Position numbers and translations under genes: made by a program. 64,000 nt of DNA, taken from positions 1 through 64,000 of the forward strand of contig RBWT01000007.1 of NCBI GenBank assembly GCA_004010275.1, written 5' to 3'. Within the stretch, counting starts at the first letter, position 1, and every line of letters starts with the position of its first letter. The notes under the pieces were generated by a model. It searched no databases. It worked only from the letters and a program-made list of their open reading frames with translations, and was not told the origin of the DNA. Below, piece after piece: positions 46,831-56,521 of this stretch. The DNA comes from Streptomyces huasconensis (GTDB lineage Bacteria > Actinomycetota > Actinomycetes > Streptomycetales > Streptomycetaceae).

Positions 46831-46953
46831 TCACACGCCGCCATCCGCCCCAGAACTCCCCCCCCCCCGCCAGGCAACTCTGAAGGCTTTCACCAGGAAG
46901 AAGACGACCAACGCAAGGGCGGCCAGCAACACCACCGGTATCAAAAGAATCAT
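46831..46953 (-). CDS. Small single-helix membrane protein, 40 aa
   Basis: ATG 46953. MILLIPVVLLAALALVVFFL then VKAFRVAWRGGG. One strong membrane helix with a basic flank. The Gly tract is coded by a homopolymer of about ten bases, so the C-terminal frame is uncertain. No family recognised. Confidence 0.4.
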   Translation of the reverse strand: MILLIPVVLLAALALVVFFLVKAFRVAWRGGGSSGADGGV

Positions 46954-47389
46954 GACGATACTCGCCTTCGCGCTCAGCCACTCAGGGGCTTTCGGCCCTG
47001 CACTGAACCGAACTCGACGCCAACTGCTGACGTGGAACGAAACCACAACGTGATTCGATGAAGCCGCTGACGGTCTATCTTCGGTGGCAACCGACCCCAG
47101 TTCGATGTCAGGGGGTACGGGAGGCGTGGTGGGGTCAGCTGGCGCCGGAGCGGGCGCGGGCGAGGAATACCGCGAGAACACCGGCGCTCGGGTTCCGTTG
47201 TGGCGGGCCGGGCCGCGAACGCCGGTCGGCGGGTGGCGACGCGGGGCACGTGCGCTGGGCGAGTCTGACGAGCAGCGCGGCCGGGCGAGGATTGACGGCG
47301 GGAGAGAACCGGTGGCGGCTTCGCAGGCGGCCGGGTCACGGGAAGTGCCCGAAGCGCGTGGCCAGGGCATTGGGCGCGGGCGCGCCAAG

Positions 47390-47551
47390 TGTCGATGTAC
47401 GCCTGGACGTAGCTCCGACTTGCCGGGTGAGTTCGTCGCGTACGGCTTCGTACTCGTCGCGTGTCTCGGTCTGCTCCACGGTGCCGAGCTCGCACAGCGC
47501 CTGGACCTCATCGGCGCGGACGGCGATCCGCTGCCCCTCGCGTGTGTGCAC
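47390..47551 (-). pseudogene. Hypothetical gene, degenerate (related to 55255-55450)
   Basis: Minus strand: HTREGQRIAVRADEVQALCE, LGTVEQTETRDEYEAVRDEL, TRQVG, then in the next frame YVQAYIDTWRARA and a Pro/Arg-rich tail. It shares the block QTExRDxxxAxxxELxxx plus YVQAxxDxWxAR with a second remnant at about 55255-55450. Family not recognised. Confidence 0.4.
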
Positions 47552-47807
47552 CTAGTACATCCGCAGCTGCTCCTACCGGCCCCTGGCCGACCGAGGCAGC
47601 CCGGTCATGCGGCCCGGACAACTCCCCGGGAGCGGGCGATCCGACGCAGCTCGGAGCGGGCGGCCAATACCGAGAGAGCGGTCTCCCAGCGAGGGTGCCC
47701 ACCGCATCCGTACGGGCAGGAGCATCAGGCGGTGGTGTCGCAAGGGCGAGTCGCGGCGAGTGCTCGGTACGAGGCGTTGCAGGCGACTTGTGTCTGCACC
47801 GGTGTGA
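47552..47807. other. Intergenic, no gene recognised
   Basis: No credible gene; it leads into the terminator of the cold-shock gene. Confidence 0.3.
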
Positions 47808-47849
47808 CTGGGTGCCGCAGGTGACGAGTTCGCCACCTGCGGCACCCAG
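47808..47849 (-). terminator. Terminator after the cold-shock gene
   Basis: CTGGGTGCCGCAGGTG pairs perfectly with CACCTGCGGCACCCAG: 16-bp stem, 10-base loop, 12 bases beyond the stop of the minus-strand csp gene. Confidence 0.85.
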
Positions 47850-47861
47850 CCCGCAAGCCGG

Positions 47862-48073
47862 TTACTCCGGGCGGACCTGCGCTGCCTGCATGCCCTTCTG
47901 CCCACGCTCAGCGACGAACGAGACGGTCTGGCCTTCTTTGAGGGACTTGAAACCATCGGACTCGATGGCCTTGAAGTGCACGAAGAGGTCGTCGCCGCCC
48001 TCGTGCGGAGTGATGAAGCCGAACCCCTTCTCGTCGTTGAACCACTTCACCGTGCCGACTTGCCGGTTGACAT
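47862..48073 (-). CDS. CspA-family cold-shock protein (frameshift at N-terminus)
   Basis: Single-stranded nucleic-acid chaperone. RNP1 is [12 protein letters not shown] and RNP2 is [10 protein letters not shown], ending [21 protein letters not shown] 48073, with GGAG upstream, starts MSTGK. The main frame ([14 protein letters not shown]) is reached after one shift near 48060, giving about 67 residues, the normal family length. Without the shift the only start is GTG 48050, which would remove the first strand of the fold. Confidence 0.88.
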
Positions 48074-48339
48074 GTCCACTCCAAAGTTCACTAGCGACTC
48101 AGCGCCGCCAAACGGGTCTTGGCAAGCGGACGTCGGGTCGCGTTCAGAACCTTGCCCAAGAGCTTCCCCGGCCATGCATCGTCGCGGGCAGTTGGGCACA
48201 GCTGTCAATCATGACGCTCAGATTCGCTGACTCACCACCTGGTCGTGTCTGCGTGCTCACTTGGCGAGCGACTTGCAGCTGGGTGTCAGTTGTTGCGGTC
48301 GGTGGCTGCCGCGGGAGCTTTCGCGTCCACGGGGGGGGG

Positions 48340-49233
48340 TAGGTGCGAAGGGACGGTCCGAGCGGCAGCCCGTTTTCTCAGCCGCTGTCATGGGGCCGGT
48401 GCGCTGGTAGATGCGGTCGGGCACCAGGAGTGAGGGGCCGTTGGCGACGACATGCAGGCGGATCTGCTTGTCGGGGTCGCCGGCGTCGCTGGTGAACCAG
48501 CCGTCAGTGCGTTGGTGGCATGGCTGGCTTCGATCCAACTGGCTTCACCGACCTCGACGATCTCGTGAAACTTCCGCTCGGAGGTGGTCGTCCAGCGCCA
48601 CGGCTCGGGTGAACTCGCGGCGATACCGGTCTCGAACTGCTGGTTCACATCACCCGTGAGCATGGACAGGCGGTTGATGCCCGCCTGCTGGCTCAGGTTG
48701 TCGTAGGAGCGCCCGGTGAACCGCACTGGCCGATCGTGGCTGATGGTGCAGTCCCAAATGCCGGTGGTCTGTGCGGTGGCGAAGGTGCTGAGCGGCTCGT
48801 TCGCGTTCGCGGTGAAGGTGCGGGTGCGCTCGCGGTGCCAGGTGGTGCTGCCTGATCGGTGGTGAACCTCTGCTGCGGGCCACCGGAGCCCTGGGGTGTA
48901 GGGCTGTCCGGCTGCGAGTTGGGTGTCGGTGCACGCGCGGCTGCTGCAGGGCCGGCAGGTTGTCGGGGTGGGCGGCGTCCGAGGGCAGCGACCGGCAGGG
49001 GTACTGGACGGTCCAGCCCGCGAGTTTGGCCTCGCTGCCGCTGGAGGTGAAGGACGGCTCGGTAAAGCCGGCGTTGATGACGGCGACGATACGGGGTTCA
49101 AGTTCGCCGCGGCGGCCGTCGGCACGGTGGTGGCCACGGCAGTCAGGCCGACAAGAGCCATAGAGGTGAAGGCAGGGCGCTGCCGTGCGGGCGCCGGTCC
49201 CGTGCGGTGCTGTGGTGCTGGAGAGCGGGTCAC
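48340..49233 (-). CDS. Secreted hypothetical protein (frameshifts)
   Basis: GTG 49233 (or ATG 49161) opens a signal-like region, RPAFTSMALVGLTAVATTVP then TAAAANLNP. Segments in three frames follow: INAGFTEPSFTSSGSEAKLA, GWTVQYPCRSLPSDAAHPDN, NEPLSTFATAQTTGIWDCTI, SHDRPVRFTGRSYDNLSQQA, RKFHEIVEVGEASWIEASHA, and after 48510 DGWFTSDAGDPDKQIRLHVV with LVPDRIYQRTGPMTAAEK. About 280 residues when joined. Family not recognised; extracellular. A run of nine G near 48332 obscures the end. Confidence 0.5.
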
Positions 49234-49388
49234 TGGGGCTGCTGTGCCTTTCGCGCGGGATCGGCCGGCAGCGGCATCAGGCCGTCAGCCGTGTCCGGTG
49301 CAGCCGCGCCGTCGCCCAGATTCGCGGCGGAGCGCTGCGCTTGGCAGCTGGCAGGGAGCGGTCGGTGCTGCCCGCGGGGCGCAGCCGG

Positions 49389-49780
49389 TCACACGTGTCG
49401 CCGGGCACAGTGTTCGTGCGGGCAGCGAATGAGCTGCTGTTGACGGTAGAGGGGCCATCGGCGATGACCTCTCTTACGAGGCCCCCCGCGGTTGGTCGTC
49501 AGTGTGCCGGAGATCCGTTCCATTGCCGAGCTGGCACCGAGCACCAGGATGTCTCCGCGTTTGACGGTCATCTGGTACTTGGTTGCCTCGGCGTGCTTGG
49601 TGGTCCATGTTTTGGCGTGGTGCGGCTTAAACGCGGCGGAGAACGTGGCCTGCAGTCCCATTTGGGCGCCCGCCTTGCCGTCGGCGTTGGCGCCGGCCAC
49701 GGCTCCGACCTCACCGTTGGGCCCCTTCAGGTTGGGTATCTTGGCGGTGGAATGGCCCTCGCCGTTCACTTGCAGGAGGC
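49389..49780 (-). pseudogene. C-terminal part of a secreted hypothetical protein
   Basis: LKGPNGEVGAVAGANADGKA, GAQMGLQATFSAAFKPHHAK, YQMTVKRGDILVLGASSAME and RISGTLTTN in one minus-strand frame. It looks like a beta-rich extracellular domain. It is continuous in frame with the RCC1-like segment upstream (DNLQGQLGDGTSKASSAEPV), so it may be its C-terminal domain or the end of a separate broken gene. Confidence 0.4.
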
Positions 49781-50540
49781 GGGAGGTGGCGGAGCAACGG
49801 CCCCTGCCGTGGCAGCCGCGCAGAGGCCGCCGGCACACCTCCACCGGCTCGGCGCTGCTGGCCTTGGAGGTGCCGTCGCCCAGCTGGCCCTGGAGGTTGT
49901 CGCCCCATGTCCGCACGAAGCCCTTCTCTGTGCGGGCGACGCCGTGGTGACACCCGCCGCGACCTCGTCGATACCGCTGAGGCCCTCGATCTGCTGAGGC
50001 ACGTACTGCGAGGTCCGCCTACTCGTGCCGAGCTGCCCGCGCACACCACTGCCCCACGACCACACGGTGCCGTCCTCCGTCAGCGCCAGGCTGCAGTCAC
50101 ACCCGCTGCCACCTGACGGGCCATGGAGATGTTCGGCACCTGCACCGGGACGCGCTGTCGTCCCGGATCGGTTGCCCAACTGCCCGTCGCCGTCCTCGCC
50201 CCAGGACCACACCCGGCCCTTGCTGACCGCCAGCGCCTACGCGCCGCCCGCCGCCACGTCATCGACATCCTGCAGCCCGGCCACTACACCGGGTCTGGCC
50301 CGGTCGTTCCGGGAACCGTTGCCAACTGCCCAGCGGCGTCATGCCCCATGCGCGTACCGTCTTGTCCTCCAGCCGGGCCACCGCGAACGAGGTGTCGCTT
50401 CCCATACGGTCCGCTGAGATGTCCTCCAGCTCGGCCCGGGTTCAGCCCGGTCACCGCCCCCGGCGACCGGCGGTCCCGCTACCTGCGTCGCCCAACCGCC
50501 CACGAAGGATTACGCACCGCCTCTCGAACGGCGCTCCGAG
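49780..50540 (-). pseudogene. RCC1-repeat beta-propeller gene, many frameshifts
   Basis: Tandem RCC1 blades on the minus strand: ARLEDKTVRAWGMTPLG, GRVWSWGEDGDGQLGN with PVQVPNISMARQVAAGVTAA, LALTEDGTVWSWGSGVRGQL then GTSRRTSQYVPQQIEGLSGI and DEVAAGVTT, and VRTWGDNLQGQLGDGTSKAS. Each unit has the G(x)VWxWGxNxxGQLG pattern. At least four shifts break it. RCC1-like proteins of actinobacteria are mostly extracellular; the role is unknown. Confidence 0.6.
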
Positions 50541-50627
50541 CACGCCCGGGTGCGCACCGGCGCGCTTCCGGCTCAGGACCGCGCCACGAGCTGGCAGGCG
50601 ACCGGAGCTGATGCACCGAACAGTCCG

Positions 50628-51758
50628 TTACACGGCGGGGTGCGGCTTCTGCTTACCGAGGGGACAGACGGACGCTGCCAAGGGAGCGAGAGTGGATGCC
50701 CCGGTCGGTGCTCCGAGCTGGGCCAGGATTTCGACGGAGAGCAGGTCCTCTTTGCCCTTGAAGGCGTCCGCGATCGCCAGATCGGTGGGGAAGACCGTCT
50801 CGGCCGAGACGTTGTCCTGAACGATCCGGGCGAGGTTGTCCAGGGCGACAAAGACGGGGTCGCGAGGAACCTCGGCCGTCGGCAGGTCGATCAGATGCGT
50901 GGCGACCTTCGCCGGGTTCAGGCATCGCCTGATGATGATCGATGCCTGGTTCAGCTCGGACGTCGTCCAGATCGACAGCACGACGGTATACAGGTCCTCC
51001 CATGCCTTTTCTCCGACCAGGTCCCGCCACGAGCGCATGAGCCCTTCCACACCCGAGATCTGCGCGGCGGCCGCATACGTCATGTTCGTGCGGATACTGG
51101 GGTAGGTCTTGGCCGAGAACTCCTGGAGCGAGGCCATGTCGAAGGTCCCGCTGCTGACGCAATCACGGATGAATCGCAGCGCTTCATCGAGGATCTGCCC
51201 GCAGGAAAACTCCAGTTGATGGGGCAGGTTGGCCTTTCCGAGCTGGCTGCGTGCGGTGGTGAGCGTGGCAGCGTAACTCTGGAGCGGGCCACTCCAGCCG
51301 TCTGACCGAGGCCCCGCAAAGGCGACCATGTCCAGGTCGTGGGGGTCGATGCGGCAGGCGTTGGGGAGGTTGGGCAGCCTGTCGCTCAGATACGCGGCGA
51401 GGATCGAGAAAATGCCTTGGGGTACGTGACTGATCGACTTCGCCAGCTCGAACAGCTCGGGCACCGGCCTGACGGACTGCTGGGGGTTTCCGTCACGGAC
51501 AAGAGTGAATTTGCCGCCGGCGGCGTCGTTTTGGACCACGATCACGGGACTCAGACGACGGATCATCTCGGACTTGAGTGCGGCATAACTCGCGCGCATC
51601 CCCGCGTTGACCTCTCGGATCGCGTCACGCGCCTTCACCTCGGTGTCCGTCCCAGCCCCCTCTCCAGCCGTGGCGGCCAAGGCCGACGGCTGCACACCGA
51701 ACAGCGCTGTCGCACCGGCCGCCGAGACTCCGTCGATGAATCCTCTGCGTGTGACCAT
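50628..51758 (-). CDS. Tat-secreted hypothetical protein, 376 aa
   Basis: ATG 51758 with AAAGGAC. Twin-arginine signal MVTRRGFIDGVSAAGATALF then GVQPSALAATA. The mature part is helical: ARDAIREVNAGMRASYAALK, SISHVPQGIFSILAAYLSDR, FDMASLQEFSAKTYPSIRTN, SELNQASIIIRRCLNPAKVA. No cofactor site seen and no family recognised. It is intact, unlike its neighbours, and the twin arginines imply export after folding. Confidence 0.75.
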   Translation of the reverse strand: MVTRRGFIDGVSAAGATALFGVQPSALAATAGEGAGTDTEVKARDAIREVNAGMRASYAALKSEMIRRLSPVIVVQNDAAGGKFTLVRDGNPQQSVRPVPELFELAKSISHVPQGIFSILAAYLSDRLPNLPNACRIDPHDLDMVAFAGPRSDGWSGPLQSYAATLTTARSQLGKANLPHQLEFSCGQILDEALRFIRDCVSSGTFDMASLQEFSAKTYPSIRTNMTYAAAAQISGVEGLMRSWRDLVGEKAWEDLYTVVLSIWTTSELNQASIIIRRCLNPAKVATHLIDLPTAEVPRDPVFVALDNLARIVQDNVSAETVFPTDLAIADAFKGKEDLLSVEILAQLGAPTGASTLAPLAASVCPLGKQKPHPAV

Positions 51759-52129
51759 TCCTGTCCTTTCACCCTGCGTCGCGCTGGAGGAAGTGCGCGC
51801 GGCGGGCGCAGATCACTTCACGCCTCTTCGGCGACCACCGGCCAGCAGCCAGCTTCCCAGCAAACCACCGGCGAGCGGCACGCCGCGCGCCGGTGTGCGG
51901 ACATGTGTCTGTGAACGCTGCCATTCCTCGCCCGCATGACCCAGCAGAGCAGCCGCCCACTACTTGGCACTGCGCCCGCGTGGCCGGCGCGGTCGGCGAA
52001 CCCGGGCGCACAAAGAACGCCCCGGCCTTCGGCGCGAACCCGCCAGTGCAGGGCCTGCCCAGACCCTGGTGATCTGATCTCGGAGATACGTCAGCCACAG
52101 GCAGAAGAGGGCTACCCGCCCGTGCAGTG
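51759..52129. other. Intergenic, no gene recognised
   Basis: No supported gene; the open frames lack family signals. It adjoins the IS5 remnant. Confidence 0.3.
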
Positions 52130-52510
52130 TGAAACATCGAAGCCGTGGAGACTCCCCAGTGGATGCGTAGGCGGCGGAAACCGTGGAGCCAGGCGATTGT
52201 GCGCTCGACGACGTAACGGAAGATGCCCGGACCGGTGACGCGTCGGCGGGGTCTGCCGGCCCGGCCCGCGACGACGGGAACCTTGTCGAGCAGCGGCTCA
52301 AGTCGGATGACGTCGGGGCGGTTTCCGCCGGTGAGCGACACCGCGAGCGGTATGGCCTGTCCATCGACGATGAGGTGGTGCTTGCTGCTCGGCCGTGCGC
52401 GGTCGACCAGGCTCGGGCCGCTTTTGGGCCCCGTCGGGCGGCCCGCACGTGCGAGGAGTCGATCACCGCACGCCCCACTCCAATGGTGTCTTCGACCGCA
52501 ACTCGGTTGC
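52130..52510 (-). pseudogene. IS5-family transposase remnant with internal deletion
   Basis: Minus strand: VAVEDTIGVGRAVIDSSHVR then AARRGPK (catalytic Asp region), HHLIVDGQAIPLAVSLTGGN with RPDVIRLEPLLDKVPVVAGR, then a jump to GIFRYVVERTIAWLHGFRRL, RIHW (catalytic Glu region). About 40 residues, including the second Asp, are missing, and there is at least one shift. Inactive. Confidence 0.7.
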
Positions 52511-52657
52511 TCACCGGTCCCCTACCCTCAAGTGCGTGCCCGTGGCTCGTTGGGCGGCCACGGTGTGCTGCCCAACGAAGCCCTGCGGGCCGGGACACCC
52601 GGGCGTGTACGACGGCATCACCCGACAGCCCTGTGGGTCCCGGCCGCGGGACGGCGG

Positions 52658-53631
52658 CTACGGGCGCTGCCTCACCCGGTCGACGATCCCCCAATCCACT
52701 ACGTGCGACAGCTGGATGTACTTCCTCTTCCCGGAAGCGGAGATGCGCTCGTCGCGGAAGCCCAGGAATTCATACGACGACGGGTCGAAGATCAGGTACT
52801 TGTCTTCGGAGGACCCACGCCCGGTATGGGCGATCCCCACGCCGGTCCGCCCGGCAGAGTCCTTCACTCCCGGGATCGTCTTGACGCCGGGCACAACGGC
52901 CAGCGCCTCGTACGCCGCAGGCCGCAGTCCTTGGGGCAGCACCGGGTTCTTCAGGAGTTCGCCGAGCAACCAGTAGGCCCCGAACCGCTCGTTCTTGTCG
53001 AGATCGCTGACCGACCGGTCGTCGGTGCGGGAGCCCAGGGAGATGATGGCCAAGATGAGCTTCTCCGGGTCCTGGGGCAGCTTCTTCAGCTCGCTCCACT
53101 TCCGGGGTGGCCACACCCCGCCGCCCTTGCCCGCGGGCTCCTCCCACATCTCGCGGCCCAGCTCCATGGACAAGGAGGGCTTTGAGACGTCCACTGAGTC
53201 CCACATCTCGTCGGTGTAGCTCTTGACCTTGCCGGTCTTCTGTTCCGTCTCCTTGATGATCCGCTTGGAATAGATGAACTGGTCGTCGCGCGGCGCCACC
53301 GGCTCCTTCTCCTGCTTGCGTTCCCACGCCGCCGCCCCGTTCAGCACCGTCGCGGGCGGCGATCTCCACCCGCGGGGAGCTCGTGCCCGGTGAACTGCCC
53401 TCGCCGGAGCCGTCCGTGCCCATCAGCACCGCCGTCCCCGTTACGGCCGTGGCGACCACCGCGGCCGCCGCGAAGCGCAGTACATGGCGGCGACCGGGAC
53501 TGGTGCCGGTGCGCTGGTCCGCGTGGGCCATCGCGTTGAGCACGCTGGTGCCGGGCCCGGTCCCGGGCCTGGCCGGTGAGCGGGGCCGCGTCCGCGTCCC
53601 ACTCCTTCAGGAGTTCGAGTTCGTCATTCAT
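52658..53631 (-). CDS. CU044_5270-type membrane-anchored protein (two frameshifts)
   Basis: ATG 53631 (MNDELELLKEWDADAAPLTG) overlaps the stop of the ECF sigma gene by eight bases. After a shift near 53560 comes a membrane helix (LRFAAAAVVATAVTGTAVLM); after a second near 53340 the outer domain KEPVAPRDDQFIYSKRIIKE, SPSYEFLGF-like blocks and HVVDWGIVDRVRQRP. About 325 residues. This family usually sits beside ECF sigma factors of the SigE/Sig-41 type and may be its extracytoplasmic sensor or anti-sigma partner. Translational coupling supports that. Confidence 0.8.
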
Positions 53632-54255
53632 GGTCGGATACCTCTCGCAGTGCCGTCGGATTGGTTCCGCCCAATGCTTCGCGCAGCTTGGTGCGAGCCC
53701 GGTGCAGCCGTGATCTGACCGTGCCCACGGGGACACCGAGGGCCTGGGCCGCCTCCTCGTAGCTGAGATCCCCCCAGGCCACCAGCAGGAGCACGTCCCG
53801 GTGCCGAGCGGGCAGCGCGGCCAGTGCCGCCGCCAGCTCACGGCGTACGGCCCGCGCCACCACCCGGTCCGCGGCCCGGTCGGCCAGCGCTCGTCGAGGT
53901 CGGCGAGGGCCGGGACCCGGGCCATGGCCTTGAACCGGCGCGCCTCCGCCCGCCGATGCCGACCGACCAAGTTGGTCGCTATGCCGAACAGCCAGGGCCG
54001 GGCGTCGGCGCTCGCGCCGCGGGCCGGGTCGTAGCGGTGCCGCTGCTGGAATGCGGTGGTGAAGGTCTCCGCCACGAGGTCATCGGCGACCTCGCCACCG
54101 AGGCGGCGGGCCGCGTAACGGTGCACGGCGTCGGCGTGCCGGTCGAAGAGCGCGGCGAACGCCTCGGGCTCATCCCGGGACCGCGCGATCACGGAGGCGT
54201 CGCTTTCCGTATCGGCACGCGCGGTGCCGATGTCGACGCCTGGTCCGACGGTCAT
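53624..54255 (-). CDS. ECF-type RNA polymerase sigma factor (one frameshift)
   Basis: ATG 54255 with GAGGAG. Region 2: EAFAALFDRHADAVHRYAAR and TFTTAFQQRHRYDPARGASA, ARPWLFGIATNLVGRHRRAE. After one missing base near 53880, region 4: LAALPARHRDVLLLVAWGDL and SYEEAAQALGVPVGTVRSRL, HRARTKLREAL. About 210 residues. It directs transcription of a small stress or cell-envelope regulon. The downstream coupled gene is a likely regulator. Confidence 0.9.
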
Positions 54256-54552
54256 CGGGGCTCCTCTCGTCCAGGGGACGATGCTCGAATACGTGGGCTT
54301 TCACCTGTCCTTCGCCCATCGCGCCGAAGCGGTTCCATCGGACCCCCGCGGCGGCATCACTTTCCTGGTCATGCGCCCCCCGGACCCCACACCGAGGAAG
54401 ATCTCGGTGACAGTTGACGCTGGAGGGTATACCTCGCGTCCGGCCCACAGCCTGACGCAGCGGGCCCACGTAGTCCCCTCGCCTGCTTCACGGTTGCCCC
54501 CGGCGTACACACGCAGAGTCTGTGTGCCGGACACCGGGGCGCAGATGGAAGC
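54256..54552. other. Intergenic region
   Basis: No gene supported. It holds the promoter of the ECF sigma operon. Confidence 0.35.
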
Positions 54553-55029
54553 TCAGAGAAAGGCTCTCAGTAGCGCAGCAACGGCCACGAAGGTGACGCC
54601 GACCAGAATGAAGTTCACTGCGCGTCGCAACATCTGGAACTTCAAGCTGACCCCGCGTGACAGGAAAACAATCGTTTCCGCTCGCCTCTCCACATCCAGG
54701 TGGGCCCGTAACTCGTCGACGTCCATCGTCCTCCAGCGAGACCAGCCCAACGAGGTGCCGGCTCGGTCGACAGCGTTGGGACGAACAGCGACGAGCAGAG
54801 TGAGAGTGGCGAGCAGGAGAAAGACTGCACCGGCCGCTCCGGTGACCAGCACAGCAACGGGTTGTTCGCTGTCGAGGCTCGTCGTGGCGAAGCCCAGGCC
54901 GACGCTGTTGATGGCCAGGAGAATGCTCGCCTTCGTCTCGCCGCGGGTGAGTTCGCTCGCAGCCGTTCTGAGGGCGTAGTCCAAGTTCTCGGACAGAAGG
55001 TTCGAAGTATCACGTTGTGGCTGGCTCAT
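54553..55029 (-). CDS. Pycsar-effector-like (PycTM) membrane protein, 158 aa
   Basis: ATG 55029. Two N-terminal helices (KASILLAINSVGLGFATTSL and VAVLVTGAAGAVFLLLATLT then LLVAVRPN) and a C-terminal helix (VNFILVGVTFVAVAALLRAF), with the soluble part DELRAHLDVERRAETIVFLS between. This matches the PycTM family, whose members disrupt the membrane in the cyclic-nucleotide-activated Pycsar anti-phage system. No uridylate/cytidylate cyclase is present nearby, so it may act alone or be an orphan. Intact frame. Confidence 0.7.
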   Translation of the reverse strand: MSQPQRDTSNLLSENLDYALRTAASELTRGETKASILLAINSVGLGFATTSLDSEQPVAVLVTGAAGAVFLLLATLTLLVAVRPNAVDRAGTSLGWSRWRTMDVDELRAHLDVERRAETIVFLSRGVSLKFQMLRRAVNFILVGVTFVAVAALLRAFL

Positions 55030-55254
55030 GGGCACTCCGTCTGTTGTGCCGAAGACACCTGCAACTGGCAGCGCGGTTCCGCTGGTCGGGCCACCTCCCG
55101 CACGCCGGGTGATTTCACGCCGCATATCTGCGCGTACGCCGGCCGATGCCGACGGCGTACGAGAGAACCGGCGGGGCAGGAGGCCGGCGGCGGCTCGCGG
55201 ACTGCGGGGGGCGCGGTATTGCCCGCAGTGCGCGGCCCCTGTGCGCGCGAGCCA

Positions 55255-55450
55255 GGCGTCGACGTTTGCCTGGACGTACCCGCCGGCGCGCGGCGCGAGT
55301 TCGGCGCGGCGGCTTTGTTACCGTCGCGGGGCTCGGTCTGCGTCAGCGTGTCCAGCATCGACCCGCAGCGCATCGCCGCGCCGCCCACGGGCACCGCCTA
55401 CGACCTACGACCGGGCACCGACGTCGCCGTTTGGCCGAACTCTCCGCCGA
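55255..55450 (-). pseudogene. Hypothetical gene remnant related to 47390-47551
   Basis: Minus strand: MLDTLTQTEPRDGNKAAAPN, SRRAPAG, then in another frame GYVQANVDAWLARTG and a Pro/Ala-rich tail. It aligns with the block at 47390-47551. Two shifts. Not recognised. Confidence 0.35.
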
Positions 55451-55860
55451 TGCTGCGCTCCCGCTCCGCGAGTTCCGCCGGGGCCGCGGACGTCGTAGGC
55501 CAGGTCCTCATGCCTGAAGGCCTGCCGGGCGTCGAACCTGGCTTCCGCAAAAGCCACCGCTACGGTCCCGGCGTCCATGTCTCAGGAGGGCGTCACCCGT
55601 GAGGTCATATGAGCTGATGAACGGGATCGGTGGAAGCAGTCTGGTTGACACAGGTGAGCATCTGACTTGTCACACACGCTCATTCAGCAGTCCTTCTGTC
55701 ACCACAAGTGGAGATCGCACAGTCCGCGGCCCTCCGTGGCGGTTCCATGGGTCATGGCCGCTATACGAGCCGGGGTTGGGCGTGTGTCCCCACACGGTCA
55801 GGTAGAGGCACCCATTGGGCAGGCCCGGAATCGTCGGGTCGGAGCAGACAGGTGAGGACA
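55451..55860. other. Intergenic region
   Basis: No gene supported. The end contains GTGAGGA, the ribosome site of the EF-hand gene. Confidence 0.3.
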
Positions 55861-56394
55861 TTGCGAATCGAGGCCGCCAAGCGTGTGGAACTGGTCTTCT
55901 CTCTCTTCGACGCCAACGGCAACGGAGTCATCGACTCCGGTGATTTCGATCTCATGACGGACCGTGTTCTGGAGGCGGCGACCGCGTCGGACGACGACGC
56001 CAAGGCCGCCATCCGTGCCGCGTTCCGTCGCTACTGGACGACACTGGCCACTGAACTGGATGCCAACGGCGACGGTGTGATCACCGTGGACGAGTTCCGT
56101 CCCTTCGTGCTCGACCCCGAGCGTTTCGGGCCCACGATCACCGAATTCGCGCAGGCACTCTCCGCCCTCGGCGACCCCGATGGGGACGGCCTGATCGAGC
56201 GCCCCCTCTTCGTGTCGCTGATGACGGCGATCGGCTTCGAGGAGGCGAACATCCACGCGCTCTTCGACGCCTTCGAGCCGGACGCCGAGGACCGCATCAC
56301 CGTGGCCACGTGGGCCGCCGGCATCGAGGACTACTACGCGCCGGACATGGCCGGGATTCCCGGTGACCGACTGGTGGCCGCCCAGGCCGTCTGA
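55861..56394 (+). CDS. EF-hand calcium-binding protein, 177 aa
   Basis: TTG 55861 with GTGAGGA upstream (MRIEAAKRVELVFSLFDANG). Three good EF-hand loops: DANGNGVIDSGD, DANGDGVITVDE, DPDGDGLIERPL; a fourth, EPDAEDRITVAT, has lost key positions. The fold is calmodulin/calexcitin-like. Cytosolic, with no signal peptide. It likely senses or buffers calcium in development or spores. Intact. Confidence 0.88.
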   Translation: MRIEAAKRVELVFSLFDANGNGVIDSGDFDLMTDRVLEAATASDDDAKAAIRAAFRRYWTTLATELDANGDGVITVDEFRPFVLDPERFGPTITEFAQALSALGDPDGDGLIERPLFVSLMTAIGFEEANIHALFDAFEPDAEDRITVATWAAGIEDYYAPDMAGIPGDRLVAAQAV

Positions 56395-56421
56395 CACGGC
56401 CCGTCAACGGCCTGGCCTGGT

Positions 56422-56479
56422 GGAGGCGGCAACCACTCCACCACACTCGGGTTTCGACCGCACCCGAGTTGCCGCCTCC
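56422..56479. terminator. Bidirectional terminator with nested hairpins
   Basis: GGAGGCGGCAAC (56422-56433) pairs with GTTGCCGCCTCC (56468-56479); inside it CTCGGGT (56446-56452) can pair with ACCCGAG (56462-56468). It separates the converging EF-hand and methyltransferase genes. Confidence 0.75.
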
Positions 56480-56521
56480 ATCGGGGCACGTCTTTCCGGG
56501 CGGGGCTTGCGGCGGGCCCCG

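Noticed and set aside
46859..46874. Homopolymer C tract as a phase-variation switch
   Set aside because: Homopolymer errors are common in this assembly, so the length cannot be trusted.
54553..55029. Complete Pycsar anti-phage system
   Set aside because: Only the effector-like gene is present; no cyclase is found in the neighbours.
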